Source of the DNA: an uncultured Mycoplasmatota bacterium
GTDB taxonomy: Bacteria > Bacillota_I > Bacilli_A > RF39 > UBA660
Direction: 5' to 3'
NCBI GenBank assembly: GCA_947572405.1
Contig: CANPBV010000053.1
Location: 1-11,013 of the forward strand
Length of the DNA stretch: 11,013 nt
Part shown: one piece after another, positions 1-7,691 of the stretch
Numbering within the stretch: position 1 is the first letter of the stretch
Layout of the letters: each line of letters starts with the position of its first letter
The notes under the pieces: generated by a model
Databases searched by the model: none
Told to the model about the DNA's origin: nothing
The model's input: only the letters and a program-made list of their open reading frames with translations
Position numbers and translations under genes: made by a program

Positions 1-262
1 TATCAAACTATTTTTTTTTATCCTCATTTTGTAACTATTTTGATACAAATATTCAAACAATTTAATTACCACTCCGCATTAAATAACAGCTAAAAAAACC
101 AATATTTTGAAAACCAGTTAGACCTCAAACTGGTATTATTCAGAAATCATTAACAGCCTTTTTGGCCTTCTTACAAATTAATTCCATATTTGATATAACT
201 CTTCCATTATTTACTCTCTTGTTAAAACTGAAAAAGAAATAGAATATATACTAATCGATTGA
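1..262. other. Non-coding stretch downstream of the adhesin gene
   Basis: No open frame with a ribosome binding site is visible on either strand. The stretch is AT-rich with several T and A runs. The only clear structure is the hairpin at 113-134, listed separately. A short minus-strand stretch around 140-207 reads somewhat like a protein N-terminus, but it is broken and too short to call. Confidence 0.6.
104..134 (-). terminator. Possible terminator of the adhesin gene
   Basis: On the minus strand, ACCAGTT and AACTGGT (plus-strand positions 128-134 and 113-119) can form a perfect 7-bp stem with an 8-nt loop. TTTTC follows, and a longer T run lies about 20 nt further on. It lies about 130 bp beyond the adhesin stop codon. 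The stem has modest GC content, so it is a weak candidate. Confidence 0.4.
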
Positions 263-3013
263 TTAATAAGGTTTGTATCCTCTATCCCAAATTACTGTTC
301 CATCTACTTCAATTCTCCAAATATGTGCCCAATTTTCATAAACATGTGTATCTTCTACTGCCCTTCCAAGTTGCCCATGCCAACATTCACTAGTAACAGT
401 AACAGCCCCCGATGAAGCGTGTTCATTACACGCAGCATCTAACCAATTAATGGTTGAAGAACCCGTACCATTCATGTCTTTCACTTCATAGGTAACTTGA
501 TATGCACCTGGAATTTTAATGAATACACTTGAAGCTCCTCCACCATCTATTTTGCAACTAGTTCGCAGAAACATTGAAATTACATCTTCATAAGGATGTA
601 CTCCCCAGCTGTCTATAGGACAATTATTATTTTCTATAATAAATCCAACTATAGGATATAGTTTCTTCGTAACACAGGATGTATTTCCAGCCATATCTTT
701 AACCCAAACATCAGTTAAGCCCTCACCATCATAGATATGTTCTACAGTTTGCGTATTTCCGTCAATTCCTATCCATGGGCCTGTCGCTTCAGAACATCCA
801 GTTGTAGAATTGATACTAAACTCCCGCAAATGATTATTATCAGTCGCGGTAAATCGAACTTTCACCCTGTCTAAGTAGTCAATCGCACTTAATTGTTCTA
901 TTGCTGGTCTTACCTTATCGATATTTGCTGTCCTACTAATTGATGTACTGACATTTTCTGCATTGTCTACTGCCCTAAAATATCTTATATGGGTTCCCTC
1001 TGTTGACATTACATATAAAGGATTACTACTGTCATAGACATAATCATACCATGTCTGATTATCTACTGATATTTGATATTTTGCTACTCCACTTAAATTA
1101 TCTGTACTTCCTGAAGGACCTTCACTTGAATTACATTTTCCAAGCGCATATACATTATTATTTGTCCATGTTCCCTGCACATACTTTCCACAATATTCAA
1201 TTAGAAATTCCATCGTTGTTGGAGCACTTGGAGAGGATTTATCTATATTTGCTGTCCTACTAATTGATGTACTTACATTTCCTGCATTATCGATTGCTCT
1301 AAAGTATCTTATATGAGTTCCTTCCGTTGACATTACATATAAAGGATTTACTCCATCATAGGCATAATCATGCCATGTCTGATTATCTACTGATATTTGA
1401 TATTTTGCTACTCCACTTAAATTATCTGTACTTCCTGAAGGACCTTCACTTGAATTACATTTTCCAAGCGCATATACATTATTATTTGTCCATGTTCCCT
1501 GCACATACTTTCCACAATATTCAATCAAAAATTCCATTGTTGGTGGAGCACTTGGTGGTGTTACATCGATATAATATGTTCCACTATTAACTGCACTACT
1601 GTTTCCATATTGATCTGCACCAGTTAACCTGATTGAATAGGTTCCATCTGTATTAAGGGGAATATTTACTTGTCCACTTTTTCCTGATACTGTTACATTT
1701 TTGATTCCTTGCGTTTCGTTATCTTTTATTACTTCATAACTAAATTCACTAATGTTACTATTGTCTGTTATATATGCTGTTATCGTTTGGGCTTTTGTCC
1801 ATACATTACTTCCAGCATTACTAAAGTTTAATATTGGTCCATCTGCTTCTACTACTGTAAATGTTCGTACCCTTACTGTTTCATTTCCTGCTTCATCTAT
1901 AGCTGTATACGTAATTGTTTGATTTCCTACTACTGCACTTAATCCTCCTGTATAAGTTACGGTTGGAGCATTTCCACTATTATCTGTTGCTGTTACTCCT
2001 GTCATTAAGTCATATCCTGTTACTTCTGTTACTTTTATTGTTACATCCTCAAATGTTATAACAGGTCCTGTTTGATCGATCCGATAAGTTTTACTTAGCT
2101 CATTTCTGTGTCCATGATCATCGGTTACTGTTACTTTAACTTTGATTTCTCCTGTTTGATTTAATACTATTATTTTACTTAATCCTCTTACTTCTATCGG
2201 ATCTTCTTCATTGATTTGATATGTAAATCCTTCTACTTTATTTGGTTTTATCCCTGATACATTGATTAAGATCTCTTGTTCTTTTACATAATTTGCGTCT
2301 GGTTCTGTCATTGTGATCACTGGGGTTATATTTGAAATGATAACGGTTCTTATTACACTTACTGTCTTTTCATTAGAACTTGTTGTATAAATAACTTTGT
2401 AGGTTGCTTCATGACTGGTATCTATACTTTCTACTACCTGTTCTCCCAACTTTATTTCTGTTTTATATTCTAGTTCTTCTCCCAATCTTGTTTTCGCTAT
2501 GGCTCCTAATTCAGTATAAGGTTCTTCTAATTCTAAATAAATAGTTGCTTCTCCATTTAGTTTTATCATTGGTTCTGATTTATCTAGTTTTGGTATTTCT
2601 CCTGTTTCATTTGGTTTTATTACAATATCATCTTCTGTTCCACTTGCACAATAATTCTTATTGCATATATTTTCTATATGGATGATCCCATCTCCATCTA
2701 CATAAAGAAATCCATTTCCATCTATCCTACCATTGATTAGTACTTCTTCATCTCTCATGATTTCATCTACTGTAAGTAAAGTTAAATCCTTTTTTTCATA
2801 GAAGTATTCTCTAGGTGCCAGAAAAGAATCTTCAGAATAATCAATTCTTACAGATTCTATTAATCCATTAATACTTCTTTCAAAACTTGCTTTCTCACTT
2901 TTTCTAATATTCCCTATTACAAGTGGGCTTACAATTAATGCGATCACTCCTATTATAATAATGACTGCCAACAATTCAATCAAAGTAAACCCTTTTTTTC
3001 TACTACACACCAT
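263..3013 (-). CDS. Prepilin-leader surface protein with Ig-like repeats
   Basis: 916 residues from the ATG at 3013. That start is preferred because GAGAAG lies 7 nt upstream and it gives a short leader (MVCSRKKG) ending at a prepilin peptidase site, G8|FTLIE with Glu at +5. The open frame continues upstream to an ATG at 3028 and a GTG at 3049, neither with a usable ribosome site. Residues 9-33 form the hydrophobic pilin helix. Then come a globular part (about 40-140), a DUF5011/HYR-like domain (about 148-227), further Ig-like domains (about 229-313, 316-390, 392-485), two near-identical 108-residue repeats (485-592 and 593-700), another Ig-like domain (about 703-785), and a Cys-containing C-terminal domain (Cys at 798, 820, 862, 877) that I do not recognise. 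There is no LPXTG motif. By family it should be processed by a prepilin peptidase and displayed at the surface, possibly as an adhesive minor pilin. No pilus machinery is in the window. The adhesin role is inferred. Confidence 0.85.
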   Translation of the reverse strand: MVCSRKKGFTLIELLAVIIIIGVIALIVSPLVIGNIRKSEKASFERSINGLIESVRIDYSEDSFLAPREYFYEKKDLTLLTVDEIMRDEEVLINGRIDGNGFLYVDGDGIIHIENICNKNYCASGTEDDIVIKPNETGEIPKLDKSEPMIKLNGEATIYLELEEPYTELGAIAKTRLGEELEYKTEIKLGEQVVESIDTSHEATYKVIYTTSSNEKTVSVIRTVIISNITPVITMTEPDANYVKEQEILINVSGIKPNKVEGFTYQINEEDPIEVRGLSKIIVLNQTGEIKVKVTVTDDHGHRNELSKTYRIDQTGPVITFEDVTIKVTEVTGYDLMTGVTATDNSGNAPTVTYTGGLSAVVGNQTITYTAIDEAGNETVRVRTFTVVEADGPILNFSNAGSNVWTKAQTITAYITDNSNISEFSYEVIKDNETQGIKNVTVSGKSGQVNIPLNTDGTYSIRLTGADQYGNSSAVNSGTYYIDVTPPSAPPTMEFLIEYCGKYVQGTWTNNNVYALGKCNSSEGPSGSTDNLSGVAKYQISVDNQTWHDYAYDGVNPLYVMSTEGTHIRYFRAIDNAGNVSTSISRTANIDKSSPSAPTTMEFLIEYCGKYVQGTWTNNNVYALGKCNSSEGPSGSTDNLSGVAKYQISVDNQTWYDYVYDSSNPLYVMSTEGTHIRYFRAVDNAENVSTSISRTANIDKVRPAIEQLSAIDYLDRVKVRFTATDNNHLREFSINSTTGCSEATGPWIGIDGNTQTVEHIYDGEGLTDVWVKDMAGNTSCVTKKLYPIVGFIIENNNCPIDSWGVHPYEDVISMFLRTSCKIDGGGASSVFIKIPGAYQVTYEVKDMNGTGSSTINWLDAACNEHASSGAVTVTSECWHGQLGRAVEDTHVYENWAHIWRIEVDGTVIWDRGYKPY
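914..1561 (-). repeat. Two 324-bp in-frame tandem repeats in the adhesin
   Basis: Copy 1 is 1238-1561 and copy 2 is 914-1237, offset exactly 324 bp (108 codons). A run of 153 bp is identical between them (1049-1201 against 1373-1525), and the flanks differ at scattered sites. Each unit begins with an (S/T)PPSAP or SSPSAP linker and contains EYCGKYVQGTWTNNN, two cysteines about 20 residues apart, and ends in SRTANIDK. The cysteine pair could form an intradomain disulfide. The identical core suggests recent duplication or gene conversion. Confidence 0.95.
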
Positions 3014-3085
3014 ACTAAAACTTCTCATCCCTTCTACTATTGCCACCACTTAGTTACATAAAAGCGCGAAAAATGTTTTTTTGGA

Positions 3086-3133
3086 AACCATATGGTTACA
3101 ATTTAGTATATTATATTACCAAATGGATACAAT
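3086..3133. promoter_or_regulatory. Tandem operator-like repeats between repressor and adhesin genes
   Basis: AACCATATGGTTACAAT (3086-3102) and TACCAAATGGATACAAT (3117-3133) match at 14 of 17 positions and are spaced 31 bp, about three helical turns, so both face the same side of the DNA. The first contains a perfect 12-bp palindrome, AACCATATGGTT, and the second is a degenerate version of it. They sit in the divergent promoter region directly upstream of an XRE-type regulator gene, which is the usual place for such a protein's operators. For the plus strand, TTGGAA (3081-3086) with a weak -10 near 3104-3109 is a possible promoter. Binding by the neighbouring regulator is inferred. Confidence 0.55.
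3105..3132 (-). promoter_or_regulatory. Likely promoter of the adhesin gene
   Basis: On the minus strand TTGTAT (plus-strand 3127-3132) and TATACT (3105-3110) are separated by 16 bp, close to the -35/-10 consensus. Transcription would start near 3098, about 85 nt before the ATG at 3013. The -35 lies inside the second operator-like repeat, so a bound repressor would block it. Confidence 0.5.
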
Positions 3134-3150
3134 GTCAATAGGTGGTAGTT

Positions 3151-3387
3151 ATGCATTTCAAGAGAATTAAAAATTTGCGCGAAGACCATGACTTTACGCA
3201 ACAATACGTCGCTACCTATTTAAATATCCACAGAGTTGTTTATAGTAGATACGAAAATGGGGTCCGAGAAATACCAATTTCTTGCCTTATTAATTTATCG
3301 AAACTTTACAATGTTTCTGTAGACTATTTAGTAGAAGGTGGCACAGATAATGATAAAATTTTTATAAAACCTAAAACGGGAAAATAA
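3151..3387 (+). CDS. XRE-family HTH transcriptional regulator
   Basis: 78 residues from the ATG at 3151, chosen because AGGTGG (3140-3145) lies 5 nt upstream. The frame also opens at a GTG at 3142, which overlaps that site. Nearly the whole protein is one Cro/C1-type HTH_3 domain: LREDHDFTQQYVATYL gives helices 1-2, NIHRVVYSRYENGVREIP gives the recognition helix and the following turn, and LINLSKLYNVSVDYLVEG is the typical closing helix. There is no separate effector or dimerisation domain beyond a short charged tail, so it probably acts as a small dimeric repressor like those of phages and toxin-antitoxin loci. It diverges from the adhesin gene across 137 bp holding two operator-like repeats, which suggests that it controls the adhesin and itself. 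The gene is monocistronic, with a terminator overlapping its stop codon. Confidence 0.9.
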   Translation: MHFKRIKNLREDHDFTQQYVATYLNIHRVVYSRYENGVREIPISCLINLSKLYNVSVDYLVEGGTDNDKIFIKPKTGK

Positions 3388-3406
3388 TATTTCCCTTTTC
3401 TATTTT
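3378..3406 (+). terminator. Terminator of the XRE regulator gene
   Basis: GGGAAA (3378-3383) and TTTCCC (3390-3395) form a 6-bp stem with a 6-nt loop, followed by TTTTCTATTTT. The stop codon TAA (3385-3387) lies in the loop, so the terminator overlaps the end of the gene. Confidence 0.6.
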
Positions 3407-3466
3407 ATAGGAATTCAAACTTTTTAAAATTTTGCATTCCTTCATAATATTCCCATACTTGTGCGA

Positions 3467-3510
3467 AAAAAAGAACATTTTTTGATTTTTATCATTCAAT
3501 GTTCTTTTTT
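3467..3510 (-). terminator. Strong terminator of the lgt-trxB operon
   Basis: AAAAAAGAACATT (3467-3479) and AATGTTCTTTTTT (3498-3510) are perfect inverted repeats of 13 bp around an 18-nt loop. On the minus strand the stem is followed by a T run, 6 bp beyond the trxB stop codon. A and T runs on both sides mean that it may also stop plus-strand transcription coming from the regulator gene. Confidence 0.85.
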
Positions 3511-3515
3511 GACAA

Positions 3516-4430
3516 CTATTTTACAATTTCTAAGTTTTTTTTCACTTGATATGCAGCTAGACTTGCTTCTCCTATTGCTGTTGTTAATTGATATAATTCT
3601 TTTTTTATAACATCCCCACAAGCATAAATTCCTGAAATATTTGTTTCCATTTTGGAATCTACAACAATATATTGGTTATCTAATATTAAATTTAAGCTTT
3701 GTAAGAAATTCGTATCTGGTTCATATCCAATATATATAAATAACCCTCGAATATTTAGTTCTTTTATCTCTTCCTGTTCTACTAATTTTATTCCTACTAA
3801 TCTATTTTCTTTTTCTACTAATTCCTTTACCACGGCATTGTAGTGTATCTGTATATTATTCTTTTCCATTACTCTTTGCTGGACTATTTTATCTGCTCTT
3901 AATTGATCCCCACGATATAAAATATCCACTTTTTCACAAATATCAGAAAGAAATAAAGCTTCTTCTAATGCACTATTCCCCCCACCTACAATAGCAACTC
4001 GCTCATTTTTATAAAACATTCCATCACAAGTCGCGCACCAACTAATTCCCCTCCCCACTAATTCATTTTCTTTCAAAATTCCTAGTTTTTTTGGTTTTCT
4101 TCCGGTTGCAATAATAATCGCTTTTGTCTCGATTTTTTCAGTCTCTGTATAAATAATCTTAGTTTTTCCTAAATCTTCTATTTTTATGACATTACCATAC
4201 TGATAAGTGATTCCTAGATTTGTTATTTGGGAAAATATATGAAGCGCCAAAGAAGCTCCATCTATATTGGAAAAACCAGGATAATTTTCCACATTGGGAG
4301 TTTGCGTAATTTGCCCACCTGGGGCACTCTTTTCTAACAATAACACATTTAAATTATATCTCTTTAAATAAATAGCAGAAGTCATTCCTGCTACTCCTGC
4401 TCCTATTACAACACAATCAAAATAAGACAT
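3516..4430 (-). CDS. trxB: Thioredoxin reductase (NADPH, FAD-dependent)
   Basis: 304 residues, normal length for the low-molecular-weight bacterial enzyme, which passes electrons from NADPH through FAD and a redox disulfide to thioredoxin in the cytoplasm. The FAD-binding GAGVAG motif is at 10-15, with an ATG motif at 108-110. The catalytic pair is CATC at 132-135 followed by DG, the second nucleotide-binding motif is GGGNSA at 149-154, and the C-terminal FAD motif is CGDV at 271-274. The NADPH 2'-phosphate region reads YRGDQLRA at about 172-179, whereas E. coli has HRRDGFRA, so one of two adjacent arginines is glycine. AAGGAG lies 10 nt before the ATG. The start overlaps the end of lgt by 14 bp, which implies coupled translation. 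It is the last gene of the operon, followed by a strong terminator. Confidence 0.95.
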   Translation of the reverse strand: MSYFDCVVIGAGVAGMTSAIYLKRYNLNVLLLEKSAPGGQITQTPNVENYPGFSNIDGASLALHIFSQITNLGITYQYGNVIKIEDLGKTKIIYTETEKIETKAIIIATGRKPKKLGILKENELVGRGISWCATCDGMFYKNERVAIVGGGNSALEEALFLSDICEKVDILYRGDQLRADKIVQQRVMEKNNIQIHYNAVVKELVEKENRLVGIKLVEQEEIKELNIRGLFIYIGYEPDTNFLQSLNLILDNQYIVVDSKMETNISGIYACGDVIKKELYQLTTAIGEASLAAYQVKKNLEIVK

Positions 4431-5226
4431 GTTCTACATTCTCCTTATCATTATATCGATTTTCAAACTTGGATCCTCTATGGCAAATCAATATATAAAG
4501 AATCCCTATTATAATCATACCAATAGATACAATTTGGGCCATTTTTAAATTCCCAAGCATCAAACTGTCTGTTCTAAACCCCTCTATAAAGAATCGCCCT
4601 ATTCCATACCAGATCAAATAAAAGCTAGTTAAATTACCAATTTTTAAGTATGGCCACTTTCTAATAAAGAGCGCTAAAGCGAAACCTATGAAACACCAAA
4701 TGGATTCATAAAGAAAGGTTGGTTGATAATATACTCCATTGATATGCATTCCCTCTCTAATAAATTCAGGTAGCCACTTTAAAGCTTCTAAAGAAGTGAC
4801 TGCCCCATGAGCTTCCCCGTTAAAAAAATTCCCCCATCTTCCAATAGCCTGACCTAATAATAGACTCACCACTATAATATCTACAAGTCTTCTAGTATTT
4901 ATTTTATACTTCCTAGCGTACAATATTACAAAAATTAAACCAGCAATGATTCCCCCATGAATGGCTAGTCCACCTTCCCATACTTTAAAAATATCAATGA
5001 GGTGAGTTCCATAATCGTTCCAGTGAAAGGCTACAAAGTATAATCTTGCCCCAATAAGCGCAATTGGAATAATAAAGAAAAATAAATTGACTACAAAATC
5101 TTCTGGAATCTTCCATTTTTTAGATTCTTTTAAGGCTAGAGTTCCGCTTATTAAAATTGCGACAAACATAATCACTGAATACCAATATATTTTAATAACT
5201 CCTAAATCTAATAATACTGCATTCAT
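4417..5226 (-). CDS. lgt: Prolipoprotein diacylglyceryl transferase
   Basis: 269 residues, usual length for Lgt. This integral membrane enzyme moves diacylglycerol from phosphatidylglycerol to the lipobox cysteine of prolipoproteins. Signature elements are visible: WEGGLAIHGG at 83-92 (HGG motif), the Lgt signature GRWGNFFNGEAHG at 129-141 with its essential Arg, Asn and Glu, YQPTFLYE at 167-174, and YGIGRFFIEGFRTD at 207-220. About seven hydrophobic segments span the protein. The start is supported by GAGGGA a few bases upstream, inside the end of the preceding gene. Only 1 bp separates that gene's stop from this ATG, and lgt overlaps trxB by 14 bp, so all three are probably co-translated. 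It ends in TGA, evidence that TGA is a true stop here. The two lipoproteins further right would be among its substrates. Confidence 0.97.
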   Translation of the reverse strand: MNAVLLDLGVIKIYWYSVIMFVAILISGTLALKESKKWKIPEDFVVNLFFFIIPIALIGARLYFVAFHWNDYGTHLIDIFKVWEGGLAIHGGIIAGLIFVILYARKYKINTRRLVDIIVVSLLLGQAIGRWGNFFNGEAHGAVTSLEALKWLPEFIREGMHINGVYYQPTFLYESIWCFIGFALALFIRKWPYLKIGNLTSFYLIWYGIGRFFIEGFRTDSLMLGNLKMAQIVSIGMIIIGILYILICHRGSKFENRYNDKENVEHVLF

Positions 5227-5227
5227 G

Positions 5228-5635
5228 TTATCCCTCTTTCTTTACCAATGGTTTTATGACATAGTCAGTCACTAATTCATTCATAATAGAGATCAATACT
5301 GCTATTACGAACGACATCCATAATCCATGAATTTCAAAATGACTACCTAATATCCAATCTACCATATTTAAAATCAAAACGTTAATAAATGGATAAAAAA
5401 GTCCCAATGTTAAACCAGTTATTGGAATCGTCAACCATACTAAAAATGGCTTTACGGTTCTATTTAATCCATAAATAATAATAGCTGCTAATAACCCCCA
5501 AAATCCATAATATGAATTATCTATAGAAATTGTTTTATTAAAAAGAACAGACACACTAATTAAGATTAAACTATATGCAAGCATATGCAATACCCATTCT
5601 AATATAAGGGGAACTTTTGATTTTTTTCTTGGCAT
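5228..5635 (-). CDS. Phage holin family 4 superfamily IV (YvlD-like) membrane protein
   Basis: 135 residues with four hydrophobic segments at about 10-32, 44-57, 65-96 and 104-125. The centre matches the YvlD/PF04020 family: GLNRTVKPFLVWLTIPITGL (56-75) followed by TLGLFYPFINVLIL, where the family shows N-x-x-x-(R/K)P and the T-L-G-L-F turn. The family is named for resemblance to holins, but chromosomal members such as YvlD of Bacillus are not phage genes and their function is not well defined; some are tied to envelope stress. GGAG lies 10 nt before the ATG. It is the first gene of a three-gene unit with lgt and trxB, 1 bp before lgt, consistent with an envelope role. A basic N-terminus (MPRKKSK) suggests a cytoplasmic start. 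Confidence 0.85.
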   Translation of the reverse strand: MPRKKSKVPLILEWVLHMLAYSLILISVSVLFNKTISIDNSYYGFWGLLAAIIIYGLNRTVKPFLVWLTIPITGLTLGLFYPFINVLILNMVDWILGSHFEIHGLWMSFVIAVLISIMNELVTDYVIKPLVKKEG

Positions 5636-5655
5636 TGTTGACCATCTCCAATTCT

Positions 5656-5685
5656 ATTATAGCATAATATTATGAAATCTCTAAA
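5656..5685 (-). promoter_or_regulatory. Extended -10 promoter of the yvlD-lgt-trxB operon
   Basis: On the minus strand TATAAT (plus-strand 5656-5661) is preceded by TGC, giving the extended -10 form TGnTATAAT. A weak -35, TTTAGA (5680-5685), lies 18 bp upstream. The predicted start near 5649 leaves only about 14 nt of leader, so GGAG sits at the very 5' end of the transcript. Confidence 0.65.
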
Positions 5686-5720
5686 TAAAAATTGGCAAGT
5701 TAAATTTGAATCATTGTTTT

Positions 5721-5749
5721 ATAAAATGAGAAACATTATTTCATTTCTC
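5721..5749 (-). terminator. Weak terminator-like hairpin at the uvrB end
   Basis: On the minus strand GAGAAA and TTTCTC (plus-strand 5744-5749 and 5728-5733) form a 6-bp stem with a 10-nt loop spanning the uvrB stop codon, followed by ATTTTAT. The stem is weak and the T run broken, so some readthrough into the next operon is likely. Confidence 0.35.
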
Positions 5750-7691
5750 CTTTTAATTCAAATAAAATATCCCTTAATTCAGTTGCCCTTTCAAAATCAA
5801 GATTTTTAGCAGCTTCCCTCATCTCTGTTTCTACATTTGTAATTAAGTTATGTAATTCTTGTTTACTTAATTTTTCAGGTTTCTTTTCTTTTACTTCTTG
5901 ATTATTGGAAATAAGCTCTCTAATTTCTTTTATAATTGTTTTAGGTATAATATGATGCTCTTCGTTATATTTTTCTTGAATTGAACGTCTTCTTTCCGTT
6001 TCTTTAATAGCATAATCCATCGCTTCACTATAATGATCTGCATACATAATAACTTTGCCATTTGCATTTCTAGCAGCTCTTCCTATTGTTTGAATTAAAC
6101 TTCTTTCGCTTCTTAAGAATCCTTGTTTGTCTGCATCCATAATGGCAACTAAGCTTACCTCTGGAATATCAATTCCTTCTCTAAGTAAATTAATTCCAAC
6201 CACTACATCATATTTTCCTAACCTTAAATCTCTAATAATGCGAAGGCGTTCTAAGGTCTTTATTTCACTATGTAAATAGGCAACTTTAATATCTAACTTT
6301 TTCAAGTAGTCAGTCAATTCTTCTGCCATACGAATGGTTAAGGTTGTAATCAAGGTTCTTTCATTTTTTTCAATTTGTTTATGAATCTCTTCTACCAAGT
6401 TATCAATTTGGCCAATTGTTTTTCGTACTTCAATGGTAGGATCTAATAAGCCAGTAGGACGAATAATTTGTTCTATTATTTTCCCATCATTTTTTTCCCG
6501 TTCATAATCTCCTGGGGTGGCTGATACATAAATGGCTTGAGAAATTTTATTTTCAAATTCACTAAATCTAAGTGGTCTATTATCCATAGCTGATGGCAAA
6601 CGAAAGCCATAATCAACTAATACTTGTTTTCTCGCTTGGTCTCCATTAAACATTCCACGTACTTGTGGTATTGTTACGTGTGATTCATCTATCACAAGTA
6701 GATAATCATCTCCAAAAAAGTCAATTAATGTAGTTGGAGTCTCTCCTGGAGCTTTTAAAGCCAAATGTCTTGAATAATTTTCTACTCCTCTACAAACTCC
6801 AGTTTCTGAGAGCATTTCTATATCATAGTTCGTTCTCTCCATTAATCGTTGATACTCTAACAGTTTATTTTCTTTTTTAAAATTTTCTAATCTTTCTTCC
6901 AATTCTTTTTTTATATTTACAACAGCTAATTTTAATTTTTCTTCACTGGTTACAAAATGACTAGCAGGAAAGATACTAACACTTTTTTTCTTTGATAAAA
7001 CAACTCCTGTTAATGTATCAAATTCAGTAATTCCGTCTACCTCATCCCCGAAAAAATCAACCCTAATTCCCTTTCCATGTTGGCTGACTGGAATGATTTC
7101 CAATATATCCCCCCGTACTCTAAAACTTCCCCTTTTCAAATCTAAGTTACTTCTCTCATAAAGCATATCGACTAATTTTTCAATAATAGAGTTTCGATCG
7201 ATTTGTTGTCCTGAGAAAATAGTTAACATCTTATTTTTATATTCTTCTATTTCTCCTATTCCATAAATACAAGATACAGAAGCAACTACAATCACATCAT
7301 CGAAATTAAGTAATGAGGATGTTGCAGCATGTCTTAATTCATCAATCTCATCATTGATAGAGGCATCTTTTTCAATATAGATATCTGTCTTTGCTACATA
7401 AGCTTCTGGCTGATAATAATCATAGTAGCTAACAAAATATTCGACGTGATTTTCTGGAAACAATTCTTTGAGTTCAGAGTATAGCTGTCCTGCTAGAGTT
7501 TTGTTGTGAGCAAGGACTAAAGTTTTCTTCCCAGTTTGAGCGATTACATTCGCGATTGTAAAAGTTTTCCCAGTACCTGTTGCACCAAGTAAAACCTGAT
7601 GTTTCTTGCCTTTTTCAACTCCTTCAACCAGTGCTTTTATTGCTTCTGGCTGGTCTCCATTTGGTTCAAATTTTGATACTAATTTATACAT
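5736..7691 (-). CDS. uvrB: Excinuclease ABC subunit B
   Basis: 651 residues, full length. UvrB is the helicase-like core of nucleotide excision repair: it receives damaged DNA from UvrA, verifies the lesion and recruits UvrC. Visible parts are the Walker A motif GATGTGKT at 36-43, the beta-hairpin tip SYYDYYQPEAYV at about 88-99 that clamps one strand, the DESH box at 335-338, motif V around NLLREGIDIPEV (501-512), motif VI QTIGRAARN at 534-542, and a C-terminal UVR domain at about 610-648 (ETEMREAAKNLDFERATELR) that contacts UvrC. A perfect AGGAGG lies 7 nt before the ATG at 7691. uvrA, often directly downstream in Bacillota, is not here; the next gene is the YvlD-like one behind its own promoter. 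I see no Bacillus-type LexA box (GAAC-N4-GTTC) upstream, so SOS control is not evident. Confidence 0.98.
   Translation of the reverse strand: MYKLVSKFEPNGDQPEAIKALVEGVEKGKKHQVLLGATGTGKTFTIANVIAQTGKKTLVLAHNKTLAGQLYSELKELFPENHVEYFVSYYDYYQPEAYVAKTDIYIEKDASINDEIDELRHAATSSLLNFDDVIVVASVSCIYGIGEIEEYKNKMLTIFSGQQIDRNSIIEKLVDMLYERSNLDLKRGSFRVRGDILEIIPVSQHGKGIRVDFFGDEVDGITEFDTLTGVVLSKKKSVSIFPASHFVTSEEKLKLAVVNIKKELEERLENFKKENKLLEYQRLMERTNYDIEMLSETGVCRGVENYSRHLALKAPGETPTTLIDFFGDDYLLVIDESHVTIPQVRGMFNGDQARKQVLVDYGFRLPSAMDNRPLRFSEFENKISQAIYVSATPGDYEREKNDGKIIEQIIRPTGLLDPTIEVRKTIGQIDNLVEEIHKQIEKNERTLITTLTIRMAEELTDYLKKLDIKVAYLHSEIKTLERLRIIRDLRLGKYDVVVGINLLREGIDIPEVSLVAIMDADKQGFLRSERSLIQTIGRAARNANGKVIMYADHYSEAMDYAIKETERRRSIQEKYNEEHHIIPKTIIKEIRELISNNQEVKEKKPEKLSKQELHNLITNVETEMREAAKNLDFERATELRDILFELKGEMK

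Noticed and set aside
140..207. Minus-strand text MEELYQIW and ELICKKAKKAV resembling a ProA-like N-terminus
   Set aside because: It needs a frameshift, covers about 20 codons and then stops, too short to distinguish from chance.
914..1561. CRISPR or non-coding satellite repeat
   Set aside because: The 324-bp period is an exact codon multiple inside one open frame, with protein-level conservation.
1003..1590. Antisense open frames inside the adhesin repeats, on the plus strand
   Set aside because: They duplicate each other because the DNA repeats, are rich in H, Y and L as expected of a shadow frame, and have no ribosome site.
3014..3049. Longer start for the adhesin at GTG 3049 or ATG 3028
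   Set aside because: Neither has a usable ribosome site, and the ATG at 3013 gives a normal short prepilin leader.
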